Assembly (NCBI GenBank): GCA_022760435.1
Contig: JALEFY010000024.1
Location: 1 to 64,000, forward strand
Reading direction: 5' to 3'
Length of the DNA: 64,000 nucleotides
Origin: Neomegalonema sp.
Lineage (GTDB): Bacteria; Pseudomonadota; Alphaproteobacteria; Rhodobacterales; Rhodobacteraceae
Shown in pieces: positions 33,264 through 42,813 of the stretch; within the stretch, counting starts at the first letter, position 1, and each line of letters starts with the position of its first letter. The notes below the pieces were generated by a model. That model saw only the letters and a list, made by a program, of their open reading frames with translations, made no database searches and was not told where the DNA came from. The position numbers were made by a program, and so were the translations under genes.

Positions 33264-34306
33264 GTCAATTGCCGCCTGGTCCGGATCACCAGCCACAAGA
33301 AGAACGGTGCCCCGACCAGCGCCGTGAGCACCCCGAGCTTCAGCTCCTGTTGCGGCACAAGCAGCCTTGTGGCGATATCGGCCCCCAGCAGCAGCGCCGC
33401 GCCGCCCAGCGCCGAGGCCAGCAGCAGGCGCGAGGGCTGCGCCCCGACCAGCGGACGCAGCAGATGCGGCACCACCAGACCGACAAAGCTGATCCCGCCC
33501 GCCACCGCCGTCGCCGCGCCAACGCTCGCCGCCGTGCCCAAAATCGCCATGAGCCGCAACCGATCAAGCCGGATCCCGAGCGAGGCAGCGGCCTCATCTC
33601 CAAGGGTCAGGGCATCGAGCCCGCGACCAAGCAGCCCGAGCAGCACCCATCCCAAAACCATGAAGGGCAAGGCGATCTGCACATGCAGCATCGAACGATC
33701 GGCGAGCGATCCCATCATCCAGAAGACAATCTCGAGCGCGGCAAAGGGGTTGGAGGACATGTTGAGCACCAGCGATGTCATCGCCCCGGCGAAACTGGTG
33801 ATCGCCACCCCGGCCAGGATCAACGACAGCATCGACCCCGCCCCGCCCGCGATCACCTGCACCAAAAGCGTCGCCGCCCCCGCGCCCAGCAACGCCCCGA
33901 TCGGCAGGGCCAGCGCGAATAGGGAGGCAAAGCCGGTATAGATCGCGAGCACCGCCCCGAGCGAGGCGGCGGAGGTCACCCCGATCAGGCCCGGCTCCGC
34001 CAGCGGATTGCGCAAGAACCCCTGCAAGGCAGCCCCCGAGAGCCCCAGAGAGGCGCCGATCGCCGCGCCGAGAATAGAGCGCGGGAGGCGGATCTCGCTC
34101 ATCACCAGCCAGGCCGCCTCGCCGCGCCCACCCCAGATCGCCGCGAGACTGTCGCCCATGCTCAGCGCCGAAGTACCGATGAGCAGCGACAGCACAAACA
34201 TCACCAGCACCAGCGCCGCAAGCAACGCGATGGTCAGGGCGTAACGATCCCTCTGTCGGCGATGATCCCCATCGCCGTGAAAGCTATTATTGATCGAGCT
34301 GGACAT
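33260..34306 (-). CDS. FecCD-family ABC permease
   Basis: A 348-aa inner-membrane subunit of a siderophore/haem/B12-type importer, with about ten membrane helices. Family features are SEIRLPRSILGAAIGASLGLSGAALQGFLRNPLAEPGLIGV, the docking-loop region DALTLGDEAAASLGI, and GGISFVGLVVPHLLRPLVG. It is coupled to the ATPase gene downstream. The start ATG 34306 lies 22 bp after the panB stop without a strong ribosome site. The actual ligand is unknown. Confidence 0.88.
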   Translation of the reverse strand: MSSSINNSFHGDGDHRRQRDRYALTIALLAALVLVMFVLSLLIGTSALSMGDSLAAIWGGRGEAAWLVMSEIRLPRSILGAAIGASLGLSGAALQGFLRNPLAEPGLIGVTSAASLGAVLAIYTGFASLFALALPIGALLGAGAATLLVQVIAGGAGSMLSLILAGVAITSFAGAMTSLVLNMSSNPFAALEIVFWMMGSLADRSMLHVQIALPFMVLGWVLLGLLGRGLDALTLGDEAAASLGIRLDRLRLMAILGTAASVGAATAVAGGISFVGLVVPHLLRPLVGAQPSRLLLASALGGAALLLGADIATRLLVPQQELKLGVLTALVGAPFFLWLVIRTRRQLT

Positions 34307-34327
34307 GATGGCTTGGCGCGCTGCGGC

Positions 34328-35215
34328 TCATTTCTTCTTTCGCGGCTTGGCCTTGCTGTCCGGCTTTGCCTCGGCACCATAGACATTCTCGCTGCCGGGA
34401 AAGGCGCGGCTGCGGACCTCATCGGCATAGCGGGCGATGGCATCGATCATCATGTCCTGCATGGTCCCGTAGCGCTTCACAAAGGTTGGCACGCGCGGAA
34501 AGAGGCCCACCATATCCTCGAAGACAAGGATCTGGCCGTCGCATTCGGCGCTGGCACCGATGCCGATGGTCGGGATCGACACTGTGTCGGTGATCTTGCG
34601 CGCCAGCGGCTCCACCACGCCCTCGACAACCACCGCGAAGGCGCCGGCTTCCTCGACGGCCCTGGCATCGTCGATGATCTCTTCCCACTGATCCTTGTCC
34701 CTACCTTGGGTCTTGAACCCACCGGTCGTGTTCATCGCCTGCGGCATCAGGCCGATATGACCGCAGACCGGGATGCCGCGGCGCGACAGATGGGCGATGG
34801 TCGGCGCCATCTCCTTGCCACCTTCAAGCTTGACCGCCGTGCAACCGGTCTCCTTCACCACCCGCGCGGCGTTGCGAAACGCGATCTCCGGGCTTTCCTC
34901 AAAGCTGCCAAAGGGTAGATCGACCACCACCAGCGCCTTGCTGGCCCCGCGCACCACCGCCTGACCATGCATGATCATATGCTCGAGCGTCACCCCCAGC
35001 GTGTTGGGCATGCCATGGATCACCATCCCGAGGCTGTCGCCCACCAGCAGCATGTCACATTGTGCATCACACAGCCGCGCGACATGGGCGGTATAGGAGG
35101 TCAGACACACAAGCGGATCGCTGCCCTTGCGGGCGCGAAAGGCCGGGACGGTCATCTTCTTGCGCGGGGCGTCGCCGGAATTTCCTGCTGGAGTCGTTGT
35201 GCTTTGCGTCGACAT
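34328..35215 (-). CDS. panB: 3-methyl-2-oxobutanoate hydroxymethyltransferase
   Basis: A 295-aa enzyme (ketopantoate hydroxymethyltransferase) of the pantothenate/CoA pathway, transferring a hydroxymethyl group from methylene-THF to 2-oxoisovalerate. Motifs are [82 protein letters not shown] and [23 protein letters not shown]. The C-terminal tail is Lys-rich. AAGGAGCC precedes ATG 35215. panC is not adjacent. Confidence 0.95.
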   Translation of the reverse strand: MSTQSTTTPAGNSGDAPRKKMTVPAFRARKGSDPLVCLTSYTAHVARLCDAQCDMLLVGDSLGMVIHGMPNTLGVTLEHMIMHGQAVVRGASKALVVVDLPFGSFEESPEIAFRNAARVVKETGCTAVKLEGGKEMAPTIAHLSRRGIPVCGHIGLMPQAMNTTGGFKTQGRDKDQWEEIIDDARAVEEAGAFAVVVEGVVEPLARKITDTVSIPTIGIGASAECDGQILVFEDMVGLFPRVPTFVKRYGTMQDMMIDAIARYADEVRSRAFPGSENVYGAEAKPDSKAKPRKKK

Positions 35216-35581
35216 AAAAGAGGCTCCTTGCACAGGGGCATGAGGGATGGTCACGGGATGCTTACATGAGGGGGGCTCACTCGGGTATCGGGAGGCCCAG
35301 TTCGCGCAGCCTAACGGTTTTGCCTGACTGCGCAATCCACTTGCTGAGGGAACAGTGGCCGATGCGAGGAAGCATCATCGTGCAAAATTGGGCGAGGATG
35401 CGCTTGCGAGGCCCGAACTTCGCATTCCAATGCGTAATTGGCCCCGAAATGCGCAAATCGCCCATCTGCGTGTTTCAATCGAGCGTGACTTGCTCCATAT
35501 ATCGCCGGAGTGAAGATTTGAGGTTTTGTTCAGTCTTCATAGCGACACAGGAGCGCGAGGTGGTTAGAGGGCGGCGCTGGG
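35216..35581. promoter_or_regulatory. Divergent promoter region with a palindrome
   Basis: 366 bp between panB (minus) and the efflux operon (plus). It contains the palindrome CGCATT-CC-AATGCG at 35421-35434, with related words (AATGCGTAATT, AAATGCGCAAA) close by, suggesting a regulator site. The region is more AT-rich than the flanks. No gene is convincing. Confidence 0.5.
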
Positions 35582-36790
35582 ATGAATGAGAGTAGACGCG
35601 TGATGAGCACAAAGACACGATCCCGAACCCATGGCGCGCTAACCCATGGCGCGCTAACCCATGGCGCAGTTCTGAGCGTTTGTGCGGGCCTTGCCGCGCT
35701 GTGCCTCAGCCCGCCGCCACGTGCCGAAACCGCTTCGGCAAATGAGACCGTGACAATTCAGTCCGTGGCAAATCAGTCCGCGGCAAACCAGATCGACCAA
35801 GCGCAAGAGCCCACAGCGCCGCGTGCAAGCGGTGCCGTGCTCGTGCAATCACGCCTGAGCGAAGCGCAAACGCTGGAGAATCGCCTACTGCTGCGCGGCG
35901 TCACCCAGGCCGCGCGCAATGTCGAGGTCAAGGCGCAGACCGGGGGTCTCGTGATCAGCCGCCCGCTGCGCAAGGGCGCGCAGGTCCGCGAAGGCGAGCT
36001 ACTTTGCGAAATCGATCTCGGCGATCGCAATGCCCAGCTCAAACAGGCTCAGGCGACGCTGGCCAAGGCGCGCGCGGATGCGACCGCGTCCTCGACCCTC
36101 TCGCGCAAGGGCTATTCCACCGGCGTCGAAGTCGCCACCGATCAGGCGGCTCTGGCCGGAGCGCAAGCCGCGATCGAAACCATCGAGCTGGACATTGAGC
36201 GCACCCGCATCACGGCCCCCTTTGATGGCTTGCTGGAGAGCGATACCGCCGAGACAGGCTCGCTCCTGCTCTCGGGCAGCACCTGCGCGACGGTCATTGC
36301 CCTCAACCCGATCCATGTCGTCGGCTATGCGCCCGAGCGCAGTATCGATCAGGTTTCGCTGGGCGCTCCCGCCCATGTGCGGCTGATCACCGGGCGCAGC
36401 TTCGAGGCCGAGGTTTCCTTCGTCGCTCGCGCCGCCGACCCGGCCACCCGCACCTTTCTGGTCGAAGCGATCGCCCCCAACACGAACGGGCTCGTGCGCG
36501 ATGGCATGTCTGCGGAGATGTCCATCGGCCTTGAGGACGATCAGGCGCATCTGTTGCCGCATTCGGTCCTGACCCTTGATGATGACGGTCGGCTTGGGGT
36601 GCGGATCGTCGAGCGTGAGGATGGCACGTCGCTGGCCCGGTTCGTGCCGGTCGAGCTGCTGCGCGATGGCGCGGACGGTGTCTGGCTGGCCGGTCTGCCG
36701 CCGCGCGCCGAGATCATCACCGTGGGCCAGGAATTCGTGACCGACGGGGCGCGGGTCAGTGCCCTGCCACAAGGCGAAACCCGCCCGTAA
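35582..36790 (+). CDS. RND efflux periplasmic adaptor (membrane fusion protein)
   Basis: A 402-aa HlyD/AcrA-family adaptor linking an RND pump to an outer-membrane channel. A charged N-terminus with three copies of THGAL/V (15-bp units) precedes a hydrophobic segment LSVCAGLAALCLSPPPRAE that acts as signal sequence. The lipoyl-like part is VEVKAQTGGLVISRPLRKGAQVREGELLCEI, then a short helical hairpin, RTRITAPFDGLLES, and the beta-barrel domain. It is followed 80 bp later by the RND permease. ATG 35582 or ATG 35603 may be the start. Substrates unknown. Confidence 0.88.
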   Translation: MNESRRVMSTKTRSRTHGALTHGALTHGAVLSVCAGLAALCLSPPPRAETASANETVTIQSVANQSAANQIDQAQEPTAPRASGAVLVQSRLSEAQTLENRLLLRGVTQAARNVEVKAQTGGLVISRPLRKGAQVREGELLCEIDLGDRNAQLKQAQATLAKARADATASSTLSRKGYSTGVEVATDQAALAGAQAAIETIELDIERTRITAPFDGLLESDTAETGSLLLSGSTCATVIALNPIHVVGYAPERSIDQVSLGAPAHVRLITGRSFEAEVSFVARAADPATRTFLVEAIAPNTNGLVRDGMSAEMSIGLEDDQAHLLPHSVLTLDDDGRLGVRIVEREDGTSLARFVPVELLRDGADGVWLAGLPPRAEIITVGQEFVTDGARVSALPQGETRP

Positions 36791-36870
36791 CACAAAACCA
36801 AAGGGCATCCGCTTAAACAGGTGTCCGGCCAAGGTCGTGATTTGGCGAAGATGAAGACGAGGGAAATGAG

Positions 36871-39800
36871 ATGGTCAATGGTCTGATAAGCTGGGCAGTG
36901 CATCACGCCCGCACCATCGTCGCCTTCATCCTGCTTTCGCTCACCGCGGGCAGCTTGGCCTATCTCACGCTGCCCAAGGAAGGCAGCCCGAATATCGATG
37001 TGCCGCTGCTCTTTGTCTCCGTCCCCTTCCCCGGGGTCTCTGCCGCCGATGCCGAACGCCTGATCATCAAGCCGCTCGAGCAGGAGCTCAGCGATCTTGA
37101 GGGGCTCAAGCAGATGACCACCTACGCCACCCAGAGCCATGCGGGGGCGGTGCTGGAATTCGAGTTTGGCTGGGACAAACCGGCCACCGTCGCCGAGACC
37201 CGAACCAGGGTGGACCGCGCCAAGGTCGAGTTCCCGAGCGGCGCCGAGGAGCCGGAAGTCAATGAGATCAATCTGAGCGAATTTCCGATCCTGATCGTCA
37301 GCCTGTCCGGTGATTTGCCCGAACGCACCCTCTTTCGCATCGCCAAGGAGCTCCAGGATGCGATCGAGGGCAACAAGGCGGTGCTCGAGGTCGGCCTTGC
37401 CGGGTATCGCGATGAAGCGATCGAGGTGATCATCGATCCGCTTAAACTGGAGGCCTATGACGTCACCGCCGCCGAGCTGATCCAGGTGGTCGATGCCAAT
37501 AACAAGCTGGTCGCCGCGGGCTCGCTCGATACCGGCGAAGGCGCTTTCCCGATATCGCTTGCCGGCTCGTTCGAAAAGCTCACCGACATCACCAGCCTGC
37601 CGGTCAAGGTCAATGGCGATCGGCTGGTCACGCTGGGCGAGATCGCCAGCATCCGCCGGACCTTCGAGGACGCGACCGGCACGGCCCGCTTTACCGGTGA
37701 GCCCACCGTGGCACTTCAGGTCAAGAAGCGGCTGGGGGAGAATATCATCGATACCGTCGATCAGGTCCGCGCGACGGTGACCGATACCATCGCGACCTGG
37801 CCGGAGCCGCTGCGCGAGGCGGTGCGGGTCGATTTCTCCATGGACGAGTCGACCCATGTGAAGGGCATGGTCAGCCAGCTCGAAAACTCGGTGCTGACCG
37901 CGGTGATGCTGGTGATGATCGTCGTCATTCTGACCCTGGGCCTGCGATCCGCGATGCTGGTTGGATTGGCGGTGCCCTGCTCCTTCCTGCTCGCCTTTGC
38001 CCTGCTCGACGCGCTGGGCATGAGCGTGAACAATATGGTGATGTTCGGCATGATCCTCGCCGTGGGCATGCTGGTCGATGGCGCCATCGTCGTCACCGAA
38101 TATGCGGACACCCGGCTCGCAGAAGGCGCCTCGCCGGATATCGCCTATGGTGAGGCGGCCAAGCGCATGTTCTGGCCGGTGGTCAGCTCAACCGCCACCA
38201 CGCTCGCCGCGTTCTTGCCGATGCTGTTCTGGCCGGGCATGCCGGGCCAGTTCATGGGCTATCTGCCGCTCACCCTGATTTTCGTGCTCTCCGCCTCCTT
38301 GCTGGTGGCGCTGATCTATCTGCCCGTGGTCGGCTCGCTGCTGGGCTATCTGTTCGCTGCCTTGGGACGGCTGGGCCAAATGATCGGGCTCGGCGCGCGC
38401 AAAGCCCCCCGCCCCCTGCGGCTGGAGCGTCGGCGCTCGCTCTTTGGCGCGTTCATCCATGCGATTACCGGCAATCCGGTGATGCCATTCGTGGCGCTGG
38501 CCCTGGCAGTTGCGAGCCTGTTCGGTGCGATCACCCTCTATGGCATCTATGGCAAGGGCACCGAGTTCTTCGTCAAGACTGACCCAGAACGCGCCATCAT
38601 CCATGTGCGCGCGCGCGGCAACCTCTCCTTGAGCGAGAAAGACGCGCTGGTGCGCCGGGTCGAGCAGCGGGTTGAAAAGATCGATGGCATCGCCGCGGTC
38701 TTCTCCTTCGCCGGTGAGGGCGGGCTCGAGCAGCAAGGCGGCGAAAGCCCGGTGGACAGTATCGGGCAAGTTCAGATCGAACTGGCCCCCTGGTCGGAAC
38801 GTGGCAGCGGCGATGCGATCATCGACAATGTCCGCGCAGTGCTCACCGACCTGCCCGGCGGCTATGCCGAGCTGGCGCTTCAGGAGGATGGTCCCAAACA
38901 GGGCAAGCCGATCCAGATCATGGTGCGCACCTCCAACTGGTCGAACCTGCATGCCGCGACCGCTGCGGTCAGGGCCAAGCTGGAGAGCATGCCCGCCCTT
39001 GTCAGCATCGATGACACCCGCCCGCTTCCCGGGATCGAATGGCAACTCACCGTCGATCGCACCGCAGCGGGCCGCTTTGATGCCGATGTCCAGCAAGTGG
39101 GTGCTCTCGTCCAGCTCGTCACGCGCGGCGCGACCATTGGCACCTATCGCCCCGATGACAGTGATGAGGAGCTCGATATCCGGGTCCGCTTCCCCGAAGA
39201 TGCCCGCACTCTGACGACGCTCGATCAACTCAAGCTGCGTACGACCAGCGGCCTCGTCCCCCTCTCCAATTTCGTGACCCGCAACGCCACGCAGCAACTC
39301 TCCAGCATCCAGCGCCGCGATGGGGAGCGCTTTTTTCTCGTGCGCGCTGATGTGATGCCGGATGCCAATGTCAATGAACAACTCGACCAGATCGGTGCCT
39401 GGATCGATAGCGAAGACCTGCGGGCTCGCTATGGCGCACAGACCGAGCTGGTTGGCGATCAGGAGGAGCAGGAAGAAAGCCAGGCCTTCTTGCAAAGCGC
39501 CTTTGCCGGGGCGCTCGGGTTGATGTTCATCATCCTGCTCGCGCAGTTCAACTCGCTCTATAACGCGGTTCTGGTGCTCTCGGCGGTGGTGCTGTCGGTG
39601 GCCGGGGTCTTGCTGGGGATGCTGATCATGGGCCAGACCTTCTCGATCATCATGACCGGCACCGGGATCGTGGCGCTGGCGGGGATCGTCGTGAACAACA
39701 ATATCGTGCTGATCGACACCTATCAGCAATATGCCAAGCAGATGCCTCGGCTCGATGCGATCGTGCGCACCGCCGAGGACCGGATCCGCCCGGTGCTGCT

Positions 39801-40188
39801 GACCACCGTCACCACCATTGCCGGATTGCTGCCGATGATGTTCGCCACCTCGATTGATTTCTTCAATCTCGAGCTAAGTACCGGAGCACCGACGGCTTTG
39901 TGGTGGGTGCAACTGGCGACGGCGGTGGTTTTCGGCCTCGCGTTTTCGACCCTGCTGACCCTGATCGTCACCCCCGCCGCGCTGGCGGCGCGGATCTGGG
40001 CCCATCGCGGCCTTCTCGCGATCTTTGCCGGCAAGGTCGGCATGCGCCGGCGGCGGCTCGATGGCGAGATCATCGCCCATCAGAAGGCGGGCCGCGATGA
40101 GATCCTGTGGACCGAAGATCCGGCCCTGACCGCACCGCGCGGCGACCCCAATCGCTTTCGCCGCCGCCCGGATGTCGCTGCCGAGTAG
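36871..40188 (+). CDS. RND efflux permease
   Basis: A 1105-aa inner-membrane proton antiporter of the AcrB/HAE superfamily, about 12 membrane helices with two large periplasmic loops. The N-terminus has ISWAVHHARTIVAFILLSLTAGSLAYLTLPKEGSPNIDVP. The proton-relay helix reads GMILAVGMLVDGAIVVTEYAD: one of the usual paired aspartates is retained and the other is Gly. The second-half motif is GTGIVALAGIVVNNNIVLIDTYQQ. The C-terminal ~50 residues form a cytoplasmic tail (RRRRLDGEIIAHQKAGRDEILWTEDPAL). It operates with the preceding adaptor; no outer-membrane channel gene is adjacent. Confidence 0.93.
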   Translation: MVNGLISWAVHHARTIVAFILLSLTAGSLAYLTLPKEGSPNIDVPLLFVSVPFPGVSAADAERLIIKPLEQELSDLEGLKQMTTYATQSHAGAVLEFEFGWDKPATVAETRTRVDRAKVEFPSGAEEPEVNEINLSEFPILIVSLSGDLPERTLFRIAKELQDAIEGNKAVLEVGLAGYRDEAIEVIIDPLKLEAYDVTAAELIQVVDANNKLVAAGSLDTGEGAFPISLAGSFEKLTDITSLPVKVNGDRLVTLGEIASIRRTFEDATGTARFTGEPTVALQVKKRLGENIIDTVDQVRATVTDTIATWPEPLREAVRVDFSMDESTHVKGMVSQLENSVLTAVMLVMIVVILTLGLRSAMLVGLAVPCSFLLAFALLDALGMSVNNMVMFGMILAVGMLVDGAIVVTEYADTRLAEGASPDIAYGEAAKRMFWPVVSSTATTLAAFLPMLFWPGMPGQFMGYLPLTLIFVLSASLLVALIYLPVVGSLLGYLFAALGRLGQMIGLGARKAPRPLRLERRRSLFGAFIHAITGNPVMPFVALALAVASLFGAITLYGIYGKGTEFFVKTDPERAIIHVRARGNLSLSEKDALVRRVEQRVEKIDGIAAVFSFAGEGGLEQQGGESPVDSIGQVQIELAPWSERGSGDAIIDNVRAVLTDLPGGYAELALQEDGPKQGKPIQIMVRTSNWSNLHAATAAVRAKLESMPALVSIDDTRPLPGIEWQLTVDRTAAGRFDADVQQVGALVQLVTRGATIGTYRPDDSDEELDIRVRFPEDARTLTTLDQLKLRTTSGLVPLSNFVTRNATQQLSSIQRRDGERFFLVRADVMPDANVNEQLDQIGAWIDSEDLRARYGAQTELVGDQEEQEESQAFLQSAFAGALGLMFIILLAQFNSLYNAVLVLSAVVLSVAGVLLGMLIMGQTFSIIMTGTGIVALAGIVVNNNIVLIDTYQQYAKQMPRLDAIVRTAEDRIRPVLLTTVTTIAGLLPMMFATSIDFFNLELSTGAPTALWWVQLATAVVFGLAFSTLLTLIVTPAALAARIWAHRGLLAIFAGKVGMRRRRLDGEIIAHQKAGRDEILWTEDPALTAPRGDPNRFRRRPDVAAE

Positions 40189-40317
40189 AAAACCCGGCAC
40201 AGACCTCTCCATCGGCGTGCAAAGCGCGCAAGCGTGATCGCAGCCCCCTTGAGCCAGCGGGCAAGGGGCGCTAGATCACGTCATCTTGCCATTCAAACAG
40301 ATGAAGGCGCCTCCGCG

Positions 40318-41295
40318 ATGCCGATCAAGATCCCAGAATCCCTACCCGCCCGCGCAATCCTCGAGCGTGAAGGGGTCATGGTGATGGATGAGGGGACGGC
40401 GCTGCGCCAGGATATCCGCCCGATGCAGATTGCCCTGCTCAATCTGATGCCGGACAAGATCTCGACCGAGACCCAGTTCGCCCGCCTCATCGGCGCGACG
40501 CCGCTCCAGATCGATCTGACACTCGTGCGCATGAGCCAGCATCGCTCGATCAACACGCCGAGCGAGCATCTGGAGGCATTCTACCGACCCTGGACCGATG
40601 TCCGCGCCCACCGCTTTGACGGGCTCATCATCACGGGAGCCCCAATCGAGCTGCTGCCCTTCGAGGAAGTGACCTACTGGGCCGAGTTGCGGGAGGTCTT
40701 CGACTGGACCGAGGCGAATGTGTTCTCGACCTTCGCCGTGTGCTGGGGCGCGCAAGCGATGCTGCATTACTTCCACGGGGTCGCGAAGCACGCCCTCGCG
40801 CACAAGGCGTTCGGATGCTTTCGGCATAACAACCACATGCCCGGCTCGCCCTATCTGCGCGGCTTCTCGGATGATTTCATCGTCCCGGTCTCGCGCCATA
40901 CAGAGATCAGAGAGAACGAGCTGCCAAAGGATGCCGTGCGGGTGCTCGCCAGCGCCCCGGCGACCGGGCCTTGCCTGATTGAGGATATGCAGCGCCGCGC
41001 GCTCTACATGTTCAATCATCTCGAATATGACACACAAACCCTGGGCCGCGAATATCAGCGCGATGTCGATGCGGGCAAAGAGATCCAGTTGCCGGAGAAT
41101 TATTTCCCCGATGACGACCCCAGCCAGAAACCGCGCAACCGCTGGCGCGGGCATGCGCATCTGCTCTTTGCCAATTGGCTCAACGAAATCTATCAGAACG
41201 TGCCGTTCGATTTCGTCGACCAGGCCGCGCGCCCCTCGGCACAGGAGCGTGCAGCTGCGATGGACAAGGATACCGGCAAGGTGGGCGTGCGCTAG
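40318..41295 (+). CDS. metAA: Homoserine O-acetyltransferase (MetA type)
   Basis: A 325-aa MetA-fold transferase activating homoserine for methionine synthesis. The nucleophile is Cys142 in [18 protein letters not shown]. The acyl-CoA selector in [13 protein letters not shown] is Glu111; in the characterised Bacillus cereus enzyme Glu at this position gives acetyl-CoA use, and Gly gives succinyl-CoA use. So acetylation is predicted despite the frequent 'succinyltransferase' label. ATG 40318 is preferred to an upstream extension. It draws on the same precursor made by Hom at 16.6 kb. Confidence 0.92.
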   Translation: MPIKIPESLPARAILEREGVMVMDEGTALRQDIRPMQIALLNLMPDKISTETQFARLIGATPLQIDLTLVRMSQHRSINTPSEHLEAFYRPWTDVRAHRFDGLIITGAPIELLPFEEVTYWAELREVFDWTEANVFSTFAVCWGAQAMLHYFHGVAKHALAHKAFGCFRHNNHMPGSPYLRGFSDDFIVPVSRHTEIRENELPKDAVRVLASAPATGPCLIEDMQRRALYMFNHLEYDTQTLGREYQRDVDAGKEIQLPENYFPDDDPSQKPRNRWRGHAHLLFANWLNEIYQNVPFDFVDQAARPSAQERAAAMDKDTGKVGVR

Positions 41296-41537
41296 CGGCC
41301 GCCCCGATTTCGTAAATTCTGGGTCAAATTGGCGATTTTTTCGCTGGTTTTCCTGATCCTGTCCCTTAGGCTCTTTGGGTGATGCTGCACATGCGCATTG
41401 CGCGCTCTGCACGGCGTTCTTGTGATCTGCACGCACGAGGCGCCTGCAACACATCATGGCGCAGCATGTTGGTCTGTCCGAGTCCGGCCCCTCAGCCTTG
41501 AAAGGGGCGGCGTCAAGTCGATGGAGTTGATCGGTTC

Positions 41538-42410
41538 ATGTCGCTGTTCGACAAGTCTCTACGCTCCCAGTTCTTTCTGACCGCAGCGCGGCCTTGCCCC
41601 TATCTGGCCGATCGTGAGGAGCGCAAGCTCTTCACCCATCTGACCGATACCGATGCCAATGCCCTGCATGACGATCTCGCCGCACATGGCTTTCGCCGCT
41701 CGCAAAACATCGCCTATCGCCCGGCCTGCACGGATTGCGATGGGTGCATTTCAACGCGGATCCGGGTGAATGACTTCGCCCCCAGCACGTCGCAAAAGCG
41801 GACCCTGAAGCGCAATGCCGATCTGGTTCGCGACATTGATGCGGCCTGGGCGAGTGAGGAGCAATTCGAGCTCTTCAACCGGTACCTGCTCTCGCGTCAT
41901 GAAGATGGCGGCATGGCCGATATGGATCTGTTCGAGTTCGCCGCCATGGTCGAGGATACGCCGGTGCGTACCAGCATTGTCGAATATCGTCTGGCCAGGG
42001 CGGGCGAGGACGGGCCGCAAGGCAAACTGGTCGGCGCCTGCGTGACCGATATGCTCAGCCACGGCCTTTCCATGGTCTACAGCTTCTTTGACCCCGCGCT
42101 GACCCGGCGCAGCCTCGGACAGTATATCATCCTCGATCATTTCAGATGGGCGCAAGAGCTGCGAGTGCCCCATGTCTATCTGGGCTATTGGGTGCCGGGC
42201 AGTGCCAAGATGGACTACAAGATCCGGCTGCGCCCCGCCGAGATCCTGCGTGAGGATGGGTGGCGCGACTATCATCCCGAGATGCTCGAGGAATTGCGGC
42301 CCCAGCGCGAAGGCCAAGGGGAAAGCCAAGGGGAGGGCCAAGGGGAGGGCCAAGGGGAGGGCCAAGGTGGCTGCCAAGGCGGGGGCCAAGGCGGGGACAG
42401 CGAGAGCTGA
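41538..42410 (+). CDS. bpt: Aspartate/glutamate leucyltransferase Bpt
   Basis: A 290-aa N-end-rule transferase of the Ate1/Bpt family that adds Leu (or Arg) from tRNA to proteins starting with Asp/Glu, marking them for ClpAP. The N-terminal cysteine-containing part, PCPYLADREERKLFTHL ... YRPACTDCDGCISTRI, and the GNAT-like core (GACVTDMLSHGLSMVYSFFDPALTRRSLGQYIILDHFRWA ... HVYLGYWVPGSAKMDYKIRLRPAEIL) are complete. The last ~28 residues are seven tetrapeptide repeats (GQGE/GQGG) encoded by 12-bp units and are not part of the family fold. GGAG precedes ATG 41538. Confidence 0.92.
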   Translation: MSLFDKSLRSQFFLTAARPCPYLADREERKLFTHLTDTDANALHDDLAAHGFRRSQNIAYRPACTDCDGCISTRIRVNDFAPSTSQKRTLKRNADLVRDIDAAWASEEQFELFNRYLLSRHEDGGMADMDLFEFAAMVEDTPVRTSIVEYRLARAGEDGPQGKLVGACVTDMLSHGLSMVYSFFDPALTRRSLGQYIILDHFRWAQELRVPHVYLGYWVPGSAKMDYKIRLRPAEILREDGWRDYHPEMLEELRPQREGQGESQGEGQGEGQGEGQGGCQGGGQGGDSES

Positions 42411-42458
42411 TCGAGCGGCTTTAGCGAAATTGCAGGACCGCCATGCGATCCTGAGCGC

Positions 42459-42797
42459 ATGACAACACGGTGCGCCTATTGCGATACGATCCAGCACACG
42501 AGCTCCAACCGCTGCCAAAGCTGCGGGGCCGGTGTGAGCCGCCATGTCGAGATGCAAGGCACCCCCGCCCTGCGCCTGAAAGATCCGGCGAGCTGGCTAA
42601 CATGGGCGAGGCAGAATTGGCCGCTTGCCCTGTTCGGGGCCATCTTCCTCCTGCCGATTGCGCTGCAACTGACCTTCGCGCTGCTGGGCGGCGTGCTCAC
42701 GCTCATTGGCGCGACCTTTGTCGGCAAGCTCCTTTTGACACTCGGCCTCGCCGTCTTCTTCTGGGATCTGCGTCGGCGCCGCCGAATTCGCGACTGA
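42459..42797 (+). CDS. Small zinc-ribbon membrane protein
   Basis: A 112-aa protein. Residues 5-22 contain CAYC and CQSC, a four-cysteine zinc ribbon. Two hydrophobic segments follow (LALFGAIFLLPIALQLTFALLG and LTLIGATFVGKLLLTLGLAVFFW), then a basic C-terminus RRRRRIRD. It is encoded 48 bp after bpt on the same strand. The function is unknown; the end converges on the GntR-type gene. Confidence 0.65.
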   Translation: MTTRCAYCDTIQHTSSNRCQSCGAGVSRHVEMQGTPALRLKDPASWLTWARQNWPLALFGAIFLLPIALQLTFALLGGVLTLIGATFVGKLLLTLGLAVFFWDLRRRRRIRD

Positions 42798-42813
42798 GCC
42801 TTGGCGACTGAGC

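Noticed and set aside
35266-35589. 107-codon frame in the panB/RND divergent region
   Set aside because: Composition not coding-like, no ribosome site; the region is better read as promoter DNA.
38188-39729. 513-codon minus-strand frame inside the RND permease gene
   Set aside because: Antisense shadow with low-complexity His/Gln/Arg content; the permease is complete on the plus strand.
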